Origin: JBDSTZ01 sp039927975
GTDB lineage: Bacteria > Pseudomonadota > Gammaproteobacteria > Burkholderiales > Burkholderiaceae_D
NCBI GenBank assembly: GCA_039927975.1
Contig: JBDSTZ010000484.1
Location: 1-6,337, forward strand
Length of the DNA: 6,337 nucleotides
Direction: 5' to 3'
In this document: positions 1 through 4,818 of the stretch, piece by piece
Layout of the letters: each line of letters starts with the position of its first letter
How positions within the stretch are numbered: position 1 is the first letter of the stretch
The notes under the pieces: model-generated
Databases searched by the model: none
What the model saw: the letters and a program-made list of their open reading frames with translations, nothing else
What the model was told of the DNA's origin: nothing
Made by a program: the position numbers and the translations under genes

Positions 1-1
1 C

Positions 2-670
2 GGCGCGCGGGTCGCGCTGTCGGCCCGCAGCGCCGCCGCGCTCGAACGCGCCGCCGCCGGCTCGCGCCAGATGCTCGCGCTGCCGCTCGACGTCACCGAC
101 CACAAACAGGTGGCGACGGTGTGCGCGGCGATTGTCGCGGCCTGGGGCGGCATCGACCTGGTGCTGCTGGTCGCCGGCGGCTACAACGAAATGCGCGCCG
201 ACAGTTTCGACCTGGCCGCCGCCAACGCCTTGGTCGACCTGAACCTGCGCGGCGTCTTCAACTGCCTCGACGCCGCGCTGCCGCTGCTGCTGCGCCAGCG
301 CGCCGGCGGCATCGGCATCGTCGCGTCGGTGGCCGGCTACGCCGGCCTGCCGAAGGCGCTGGTGTACGGGCCGACGAAGGCGGCCCTGATCAACCTGAGC
401 GAATCGCTCTACCTCGACCTGCGCCCGCGCGGCATCGCCGTCTACCAGATCAATCCCGGCTTCGTCGATACGCCGCTGACGGCGAACAACGACTTCAACA
501 TGCCTGCCCTGATGAGCGCCGACGCCGCCGCCCATGCCATGATTGAGGGTATCGAGCGCGGGCGGTTCCACATTCATTTTCCGCGCCGCTTTACCAATGC
601 TATGCGGCTGGCGCGCCTACTGCCTTACCGGATGTATTTTTGGCTGATTCACAGAGTGACGGGACTATGA
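2..670 (+). CDS. SDR-family NAD(P)-dependent oxidoreductase, 5'-truncated by window edge
   Basis: This is a classical short-chain dehydrogenase/reductase. The frame is open from base 2 to the TGA at 668-670. The ATG at 71 is internal: the upstream codons read as normal SDR sequence (GARVALSARS..., the end of the first Rossmann beta-alpha unit), so the start and the TGxxxGxG cofactor motif lie left of the window. Visible family features, with codon positions: LDVTD after the second beta strand (about 89-103), catalytic Asn in NLRG (242), catalytic Ser in IVASVAG (326), the YxxxK pair in YGPTK (Tyr 365, Lys 377), and NPGFVDTPL after it. The NNAG motif is replaced by LVAGG. The C-terminal tail (FHIHFPRRF...LLPYRMYFWL) is basic and aromatic and may sit at the membrane. 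The stop overlaps the next ATG by 4 nt (ATGA), so the two genes are probably translationally coupled. The substrate cannot be read from the sequence; lipid-related redox chemistry is an inference from the usual gene block. Confidence 0.93.
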   Translation, partial: GARVALSARSAAALERAAAGSRQMLALPLDVTDHKQVATVCAAIVAAWGGIDLVLLVAGGYNEMRADSFDLAAANALVDLNLRGVFNCLDAALPLLLRQRAGGIGIVASVAGYAGLPKALVYGPTKAALINLSESLYLDLRPRGIAVYQINPGFVDTPLTANNDFNMPALMSADAAAHAMIEGIERGRFHIHFPRRFTNAMRLARLLPYRMYFWLIHRVTGL

Positions 671-756
671 GCGACGGGACCATGAACGACGGGAGCACGA
701 ACGACACGACCATGAACGACGGGAGCACGAACGGCGGGAGCACGAACGGCGGGAGC
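652..756 (+). repeat. 15-bp coding minisatellite, seven units
   Basis: There are seven head-to-tail 15-bp units, starting at 652, 667, 682, 697, 712, 727 and 742. The typical unit is ATGAACGACGGGAGC. The first unit (CAGAGTGACGGGACT) is the most diverged and also encodes the dehydrogenase C-terminus in another frame. The last two units are identical (ACGAACGGCGGGAGC). Because 15 is a multiple of three, gain or loss of units only changes the tail length of the NTF2-like protein. Units 2, 3 and 5 begin with ATG, so the array also multiplies candidate start codons. Confidence 0.93.
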
Positions 757-1203
757 ATTATTGAAGCGCCGGTGAATCACGCTGCCGCGCTCGCGCGCCT
801 GGTGCGCTTCTATGAAACCATCGACCCTGCCGCCATCGCACGGCTGAACGAGATCTACGCGCCGGACGCGCAATTCAAGGATCCATTCAACGAGGTGCAA
901 GGGCTGGCAGCGATCAGCCGCATCTTCCGCCACATGTACGAGCAAGTCGACGCGCCGCGCTTTGCGGTGCGCACCCGCGTGTTGCAGGACGCCGACGCCT
1001 TCCTGACCTGGAATTTCACGTTCCGCATGAAGCGCTTTTCCGCCGCGCCGCAATGCATACGCGGCGCGACCCATCTGTGTTTCGACGGTGCCGGCCTGGT
1101 GACGCTGCACCGCGATTACTGGGACGCGGCCGAGGAGCTCTACGAAAAACTGCCGGTGTTGGGCGCCCTGATGCGCTTCCTGAAGGCACGCGGGAGAAGC
1201 TAG
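667..1203 (+). CDS. NTF2/SnoaL-like protein with a repeat-encoded N-terminal tail
   Basis: The protein has 178 residues if it starts at ATG 667, which overlaps the preceding dehydrogenase stop as ATGA. A TTG at 640 is also in frame, and ATGs at 682 and 712 are further options. Residues 1-30 are low-complexity (Ser/Asp/Asn/Gly/Thr) and come from a 15-bp tandem repeat, so they are probably a disordered tail. The fold begins near residue 37: a helix with RLVRFYETIDP, then IYAPDAQFKDPFNEV (64-77), a strand-rich core with FLTWNFTFRM, and HRDYWDAAEELYEKLP near the C-terminus. This is the cone-shaped NTF2-like fold, with an Asp-Pro-Phe motif typical of the partner of this dehydrogenase. I recognise the pair from ECF sigma/ChrR-linked blocks with DUF1365 and cyclopropane synthase genes, from memory and unverified. 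Whether it is enzymatic or only binds a small molecule is unknown. Confidence 0.85.
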   Translation: MSDGTMNDGSTNDTTMNDGSTNGGSTNGGSIIEAPVNHAAALARLVRFYETIDPAAIARLNEIYAPDAQFKDPFNEVQGLAAISRIFRHMYEQVDAPRFAVRTRVLQDADAFLTWNFTFRMKRFSAAPQCIRGATHLCFDGAGLVTLHRDYWDAAEELYEKLPVLGALMRFLKARGRS

Positions 1204-1228
1204 CGCCAGGACCTCGGCCCGCGCGCCG

Positions 1229-1381
1229 GTGAACAGGGAAGGGTGAATAGGGGAGGTTGAACAGGGAAGCTTGAACAGGGAAGCTTGAACAGGGACGCTT
1301 GAACAGGGAAGCTTGAACAGGGAAGCTTGAACAGGGAAGGTGAACAGGGAAGCTTGAATGGAGAAGGGTGTATCGGGGAGG
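1229..1381 (+). repeat. 14-bp noncoding minisatellite, eleven units
   Basis: Eleven tandem units with consensus TTGAACAGGGAAGC begin 26 nt after the NTF2-like stop. Unit starts are 1229, 1243, 1257, 1271, 1285, 1299, 1313, 1327, 1341 (a 13-nt unit), 1354 and 1368. The central units at 1257-1326 are identical except for one A-to-C change at 1295, while the edge units are diverged, the usual pattern of slippage with homogenised centre. Unit junctions create AAGCTT sites. The 14-nt period breaks any reading frame, so the array is not coding. It fills half of the 306-nt gap 1204-1509; the rest of that gap holds GC-rich spacer and the promoter of the next small gene. Confidence 0.95.
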
Positions 1382-1456
1382 TTGCGGAGCTCCGGCGGCA
1401 GGCGCCCGCTGGCTCGCTAGCACGGTTGCGCCGCATCAGGAGCGCGAATAGGGGGC

Positions 1457-1465
1457 TGCTATAAA
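1457..1465 (+). promoter_or_regulatory. Extended -10 promoter for the small gene at 1510
   Basis: TGCTATAAA matches the extended -10 consensus TGnTATAAT at all but the last base. No good -35 lies 16-18 nt upstream, which an extended -10 can tolerate. Transcription would start near 1472, giving a leader of about 38 nt. AGGA at 1499-1502 lies 7 nt before the GTG at 1510 and is a plausible Shine-Dalgarno sequence. Confidence 0.5.
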
Positions 1466-1509
1466 TTGTTCGTTCCCCAATTCCACTTCCTTCCGTCCAG
1501 GATTCCCCC

Positions 1510-1701
1510 GTGAAATTCTCTGTGTTCTTTCGCCGTATTTTCGACGACAGCAAAGTGCGCGCCGGCGGCGCCGTGACCATGCGCACGATTGTATGTGCCC
1601 TTTTCATTGCGCTGGTCGCGCTGTTTTTCACCAGCCCCGCGAGCGAACACAGCGCGTACGACAAACCGCTGCCGCTGCCGGCCGAACTGGGGCTGGAATA
1701 G
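1510..1701 (+). CDS. Small membrane or secreted protein, 63 aa, unknown
   Basis: I do not recognise this family. The GTG start at 1510 is favoured because AGGA lies 7 nt upstream and an extended -10 lies about 45 nt upstream. The first 23 residues are basic and aromatic (MKFSVFFRRIFDDSKVR...). An in-frame ATG at 1579 would instead give a 40-residue peptide starting directly at the hydrophobic stretch. That stretch, TIVCALFIALVALFFTSPAS (residues 26-45), fits one membrane helix or a signal peptide with possible cleavage near SPAS. The short tail is Pro/Leu-rich (DKPLPLPAELGLE). It could be an inner-membrane single-pass microprotein with its N-terminus in the cytoplasm. Nothing indicates its role, and it does not look co-transcribed with the upstream pair because the minisatellite and its own promoter intervene. 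Confidence 0.6.
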   Translation: MKFSVFFRRIFDDSKVRAGGAVTMRTIVCALFIALVALFFTSPASEHSAYDKPLPLPAELGLE

Positions 1702-1823
1702 GCCGCCGTTCACGCTTAAAAACGTCAAGCCTGCCAATCCGGCCGTGCAAGTTTTGATTTACTCCGGTCCCATCAGAACGCTGGCGCCGGTTAGCCTCCT
1801 GCATCGCACCTCTCGCCAAACCC

Positions 1824-1843
1824 GGTCTGATATCTATCAGACC
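1824..1843. promoter_or_regulatory. Palindrome with 9-bp arms: operator or bidirectional hairpin
   Basis: GGTCTGATATCTATCAGACC has 9-bp perfect arms around a central TC. It lies in the gap 1702-1927 between a plus-strand small gene and minus-strand genes that converge on it. As RNA it gives an 8-bp stem with a 4-nt loop on either strand, so a bidirectional terminator fits the position, but no T-tract follows on either side. As DNA it is a plausible dimer-protein operator, although no gene starts nearby. The rest of the gap shows no convincing coding sequence. Confidence 0.55.
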
Positions 1844-1908
1844 CCGGCGACGGCCAATTGGTTCAGCGTTTCGAGACAAAAGCGCGATCTCCGGCGATGC
1901 GCTTAACG

Positions 1909-1928
1909 GAGCGTGGACGAGCGTGGAC
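1909..1928. repeat. Perfect 10-bp tandem duplication
   Basis: GAGCGTGGAC occurs twice back to back (1909-1918 and 1919-1928), touching the stop codon of the minus-strand 36-codon ORF. It is probably a small slippage duplication. Confidence 0.8.
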
Positions 1929-2038
1929 TACAGAACCATGTCCTCGTTACAGCGCGGAATCATGTTCGCGACCTGCCACACGCCGCGTGCCAGATGGCCG
2001 CACGCGGCCACGCCCATTAATACCAGGATGGCGGCCAT
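1928..2038 (-). CDS. Candidate tiny membrane protein, 36 aa
   Basis: ATG at 2038-2036 to TAG at 1930-1928 encodes a 36-residue peptide with a hydrophobic N-terminal half (AAILVLMGVAACG), then ARGVWQVANMIPRCNEDMVL. The start lies 9 nt after the stop of the secreted protein gene upstream and is in the same frame, so it could be translated by reinitiation from the same mRNA. A recognisable Shine-Dalgarno sequence is lacking. The layout (short helix, RGVWQ-like stretch, Pro-Arg-x-Asn-Glu-Asp-hydrophobic end) resembles tiny hypothetical membrane proteins I associate with Oxalobacteraceae, but this is from memory and unverified. The alternative is a chance ORF; an internal ATG at 2017-2015 is also possible. 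Confidence 0.45.
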   Translation of the reverse strand: MAAILVLMGVAACGHLARGVWQVANMIPRCNEDMVL

Positions 2039-2047
2039 GGCGGCCGC

Positions 2048-2317
2048 TCAGTTCTTGAGAAAATCAAGTTCGCGGGCGAGGGTTGGGCGGTCTTGCCGGG
2101 CCGCTTCCACCGCTTCGGCGTGGACCTCGCTGCGCGTCCGGGTTGCTTCGCGCGACACCGGTCCGCCACTGGCGCTGCTGCCGGCGCTGGCCGAACCGCC
2201 GCGCGCGCTCGTTGCCGCCGCATTGCCGCAACCGGTTGCCGGCTTGTCTGTATCGGCAAGCGCCACGCCACTGACCAACAGCAGGATCGCCGCGGTCGCC
2301 GAGTATCTGAAGGCCAT
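2048..2317 (-). CDS. Small secreted DUF4148-like protein
   Basis: This 89-residue protein starts with a clear Sec signal peptide: basic MAFRYS, hydrophobic core TAAILLLVSGVALA, and likely cleavage after Ala21 (VALA|DT). The mature part has a single Cys30, a Ser/Ala/Gly-rich linker (33-55), and a C-terminal amphipathic helix TRSEVHAEAVEAARQ...ARELDFLKN. The TRxEVxAE start of that helix is the hallmark I associate with DUF4148, a short periplasmic protein family common in Burkholderiales; the match is by eye. GGGGA lies 6 nt before the ATG on the minus strand. The gene follows the HxlR regulator gene after 80 nt with its own promoter candidate. The function is unknown for the family. Low sequence complexity limits how well homology can be judged. 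Confidence 0.7.
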   Translation of the reverse strand: MAFRYSATAAILLLVSGVALADTDKPATGCGNAAATSARGGSASAGSSASGGPVSREATRTRSEVHAEAVEAARQDRPTLARELDFLKN

Positions 2318-2349
2318 GATTTTTCCCCAAGTGGTTTAATGTTGAAACC

Positions 2350-2378
2350 AGAATAGCCCAACTAGTTTAAACATGCAA
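2350..2378 (-). promoter_or_regulatory. Candidate promoter of the secreted protein gene
   Basis: On the minus strand TTGCAT (2378-2373) and TATTCT (2355-2350) are separated by exactly 17 nt. The matches to consensus are modest (3/6 and 4/6), but the stretch 2318-2397 is the most AT-rich of the middle part. The spacer holds the palindrome GTTTAAAC (2365-2372). Just upstream, directly after the HxlR stop, the minus strand has eight T's (2397-2390), a possible terminator tail, although the hairpin before it is weak. Confidence 0.4.
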
Positions 2379-2397
2379 CCAATTTAATGAAAAAAAA

Positions 2398-2868
2398 TCA
2401 ATCCGGCCTGATGAATGGCGGCGCCTCGGAAGGGAATACGATCAGATCGCGGATCGCCAGCGGAGCGCCGCCGGCCGAGCGCACTTCGAGTGCCGGCAGC
2501 GGTTTGCCGGTTGCGCGTTCGAGCAGGGCGGTGCGCGGTTCGTCGTCCTCGAACAGGTGCTCCTCGCCCCACTGGTAGAGCGCGACCATGACCTTGTAGA
2601 GGCCGCGGCCCTTCTTGGTCAGCACGTATTCCTGGTAGACGCTGCCGTCGGAGGCGGGGCGCATTTCGAGGATGCCCTCGGCGACCAGGGTGCGCAGGCG
2701 CGTGCTGAGGATGTTCTTGGCCAATCCAAGGCGCTTCTGGAAGTCGCCGAAGCGGCGCACCCCGGCGAAGGACTCGCGCACGATCAGCAGCGCCCACCAG
2801 TCGCCGATCGTGTCGAGCGCGCGCGCCACCGGGCAGCTGGCGTCGTCCATGCATGTGCGTTTTACCAT
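2398..2868 (-). CDS. HxlR-family transcriptional regulator
   Basis: This 156-residue protein has a winged-helix DNA-binding domain of the HxlR/MarR-like group. Diagnostic sequence: CPVARALDTIGDWWALLIVRE (12-32), then RFGDFQKRLGLAKNILSTRLRTL (39-61), where the recognition helix lies, then the wing (EMRPASDGSVYQEYVLT, 68-84) and the TKKGRGLYKVM helix. Residues 105-156 form a C-terminal extension seen in the longer HxlR subfamily. ATG 2868 is preceded by GAGGA about 7 nt upstream. The gene starts 32 nt after the ThDP enzyme stop, so it probably shares that transcript and may regulate it. Cys12 in the CP motif is at the position of the redox-active Cys6 of B. subtilis YodB, and Cys6 lies nearby, so thiol or electrophile sensing is possible but inferred. 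The ligand is unknown. Confidence 0.93.
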   Translation of the reverse strand: MVKRTCMDDASCPVARALDTIGDWWALLIVRESFAGVRRFGDFQKRLGLAKNILSTRLRTLVAEGILEMRPASDGSVYQEYVLTKKGRGLYKVMVALYQWGEEHLFEDDEPRTALLERATGKPLPALEVRSAGGAPLAIRDLIVFPSEAPPFIRPD

Positions 2869-2870
2869 TG

Positions 2871-2892
2871 CCTCATCCTCGTCTTCATGAGG
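2871..2892 (-). promoter_or_regulatory. Inverted repeat over the HxlR ribosome-binding site
   Basis: CCTCAT (2871-2876) and ATGAGG (2887-2892) are perfect 6-bp arms 10 nt apart, in the 32-nt gap between enzyme and regulator. In the minus-strand mRNA the arm next to the start would pair with the GAGG nearest the ATG, leaving GAGGA in the loop. This might tune regulator translation, or it might be a chance product of the GA-rich sequence. Confidence 0.3.
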
Positions 2893-2900
2893 CCAGTTTA

Positions 2901-4625
2901 TCAGAGCGCCGGCGTTTCGCCAGGGCGCTTCGCCTGGGCCGCCAGCGCCGCCGCGCGGATCGCCTCCAGCGTGGCGTTGGGCGTGAGCAGATTGCCGTCG
3001 TAGCGCAGCTCGATGAGCGCCGGCAGCCGGTGGTCGCGCATGTGGGCCAGCGCGCGCTGCAGCGCCGGGCCGAATTGGGCGGTGCTGTCGACCACTTCGC
3101 CGTGGGCGCCGAACGCGCGCGCGACGGCGGCGAAATCGGGGTTGTGCAGGCCCGTGCCGGACACCCGGCCCGGGTAGTGGCGTTCCTGGTGCATGCGGAT
3201 GGTGCCGAACATGCCGTTGTTGAAGACGATAATGAGCACCGCCGCGCCGTGCTGCACGGCGGTCGCCAGCTCCTGGCCGTTCATCAGGTATTCGCCGTCG
3301 CCGGCAAAGGCGACCACCGTGCGGGCCGGATCGATGATGTTGGCGGCGATCGCCGACGGCACCGCGTAGCCCATCGCGCCGCTGGTGGGCGCGAGCTGGG
3401 TGCGCATCGGCCCGTAGCGGAAGAAGCGGTGCGCCCAGGTGGCGTAGTTGCCGGCGCCGTTGGTGATGATGGTGTCCTTCGGCGTGGCCGCCATCAGGTC
3501 CTGCACCACCTGCCACAGGTCGAGCGGGGCGGCGCCGTCCTGGAAGATCGGCGGGCGGCGCTGCCACTCGGTCAGCTCGGCGCGCGCCTCGGCCACCGTG
3601 TGGCGCCAGGCGCCAGGTTCGACCGGCGTCATCGCCGCCAGCATGGCGCAGGCTTGCGGCGCGCCGCTGTTGATCATCAGGGCGGCCTGGTACACGCTGC
3701 CCAGCTCCTCCGGGTCGGCGTGGATGTGCACGAGGCGCTGGCGCGGCAGCGGCGCCTCGATCAGGGTGTAGCCGCCGGTGGTCATTTCGCCCAGCCGCCG
3801 GCCGAGCGCGATCAGCAGGTCGGCCTGGCCGATGCGCGCGGCCAGGCGCGGGTTGATGCCGATGCCGACGTCGCCGGCGTAGTGCGGATGGGCGTTGTCG
3901 AGCAGGTCCTGGAAGCGGAAGGCACAGGCCACCGGCAAGGCGTTGGCCTCGGCGAAGGTTTGCAGGTCGGCGCAGGCCTGCGGTGTCCAGCCGGCGCCGC
4001 CGACCAGCAGCAGCGGGCGCGCGGCGCCGGCCAGCAGGGCGCGCAACTGGGCGATCTGTTCCTGCGAGGGCGACGCCTGCACCGGCCGGTAGCGCGCGGT
4101 GTCGGCCACGCAGGCGCGGCTGGTCAGCATGTCCTCGGGCAGGGCCAGCACCACCGGGCCGGGGCGCCCGCTGGTGGCGACCTGGAAGGCGCGCGCCAGG
4201 TATTCGGGAATCCGCTCGGCGCGCTCGATCTGGGCCACCCACTTGGCCATCTGGCCGTACATGCGGCGGTAGTCGATTTCCTGGAACGCTTCGCGGTCCA
4301 TGAAGTCGAGCCCGACCTGGCCGATGAACAGGATCATCGGGGTCGAATCCTGGTGGGCGGTGTGCACGCCGATGGCGGCGTTGGTGGCGCCGGGTCCGCG
4401 CGTGACGAAGCACACGCCGGGTCGGCCGGTCAGCTTGCCGTGGGCCTCGGCCATGAAGGCCGCGCCGCCCTCCTGGCGGTTGACGATGAAGCGGATGTCC
4501 GACTCGTGCAGGGCGTCGAGCACGTCGAGAAAGCTTTCGCCGGGCACGCCAAAGGCGATCTCGACGCCGTGGATCTTGAGTGCGTCGACCAGGATCTGGC
4601 CGCCGGAACGGGAGGGATGGGTCAT
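2901..4625 (-). CDS. ThDP-dependent enzyme, acetolactate-synthase superfamily, substrate unknown
   Basis: This 574-residue cytoplasmic protein has the three domains of the pyruvate oxidase/acetolactate synthase superfamily: PYR domain (about 8-170) with catalytic Glu52 in NRQEGGAAFMAE and the TRGPGATN loop (75-82), central domain (about 190-325), and PP domain (about 370-555) with the Mg-ThDP motif GDG (442-444) to NN (469-470). It is full length. It is probably not a biosynthetic acetolactate synthase. No small regulatory subunit lies beside it. The RFDDRVTG motif is replaced by RRLGEMTTGG (276-285). The Trp of the GMVRQWQ motif, which sets 2-ketobutyrate preference in E. coli AHAS II, is His479 here. 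It resembles an uncharacterised 'thiamine pyrophosphate protein' clade, from memory. Decarboxylation or carboligation of a 2-oxo acid is the expected chemistry. GAGGTG lies about 6 nt before the ATG. The HxlR gene follows 32 nt downstream. Confidence 0.94.
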   Translation of the reverse strand: MTHPSRSGGQILVDALKIHGVEIAFGVPGESFLDVLDALHESDIRFIVNRQEGGAAFMAEAHGKLTGRPGVCFVTRGPGATNAAIGVHTAHQDSTPMILFIGQVGLDFMDREAFQEIDYRRMYGQMAKWVAQIERAERIPEYLARAFQVATSGRPGPVVLALPEDMLTSRACVADTARYRPVQASPSQEQIAQLRALLAGAARPLLLVGGAGWTPQACADLQTFAEANALPVACAFRFQDLLDNAHPHYAGDVGIGINPRLAARIGQADLLIALGRRLGEMTTGGYTLIEAPLPRQRLVHIHADPEELGSVYQAALMINSGAPQACAMLAAMTPVEPGAWRHTVAEARAELTEWQRRPPIFQDGAAPLDLWQVVQDLMAATPKDTIITNGAGNYATWAHRFFRYGPMRTQLAPTSGAMGYAVPSAIAANIIDPARTVVAFAGDGEYLMNGQELATAVQHGAAVLIIVFNNGMFGTIRMHQERHYPGRVSGTGLHNPDFAAVARAFGAHGEVVDSTAQFGPALQRALAHMRDHRLPALIELRYDGNLLTPNATLEAIRAAALAAQAKRPGETPAL

Positions 4626-4654
4626 GGTCGCACCTCGGGTCGGGGGGAGCTGTC

Positions 4655-4678
4655 ATTCTATGCGAGCTGATCGCTCGC
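4655..4678 (-). promoter_or_regulatory. Promoter -10 with adjoining dyad, candidate HxlR operator
   Basis: On the minus strand TAGAAT (4660-4655) matches the -10 consensus at 5 of 6 bases, about 30 nt before the enzyme start codon. No good -35 is found at 16-18 nt. The expected spacer is filled by the inverted repeat GCGAGCtgatcGCTCGC (4662-4678), with perfect 6-bp arms. A dyad between -10 and -35 is a typical repressor site, and the only regulator nearby is the HxlR protein of the same operon. The link is inference. Confidence 0.45.
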
Positions 4679-4710
4679 GGCTTGCCGAATAACGACGCCG
4701 ACTTTCAGAT

Positions 4711-4738
4711 TTGTCATGCCGCGTGCGCCGCGCACAAT
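4711..4738 (+). promoter_or_regulatory. Sigma70-type promoter for the CNNM/CorC-family gene
   Basis: TTGTCA (4711-4716, 5/6 to consensus) and CACAAT (4733-4738, 4/6) are 16 nt apart. Transcription would start near 4745, with a leader of about 74 nt. The element lies in the divergent region between the two operons, about 33 bp from the dyad near the minus-strand promoter. Confidence 0.5.
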
Positions 4739-4818
4739 TGGCCTGTCGCAAACGCGCGCTGGAAGCCGCGCCGTATCGTCACGGATTCAACGGGCCGCCG
4801 ACCTCCTGACTTTCCTCC

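Noticed and set aside
1198..1208. 11-mer AGCTAGCGCCA shared between the ends of the NTF2-like and CNNM/CorC-family genes (also 6155-6165)
   Set aside because: In a 6.3-kb window an 11-bp match between some pair of sites is expected by chance, so no common origin is claimed.
1016..1664. Minus-strand ORFs with a repeated SLFKLPCSSFPVQ pattern
   Set aside because: They are produced by the 14-bp repeat read through three frames. The period is not a multiple of three, no start signal is present, and the frames overlap real genes on the other strand.
2398..4656. Long minus-strand frame running through both the ThDP enzyme and the HxlR gene
   Set aside because: The upstream two thirds read as Arg/Pro/Ala-rich out-of-frame sequence over a clearly better enzyme frame. 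Only the HxlR part is real, so it is not a fusion.
2853..4670. 605-codon plus-strand ORF antisense to the ThDP enzyme
   Set aside because: His/Ala/Gly/Arg-rich composition without domains is a typical antisense shadow in GC-rich DNA.
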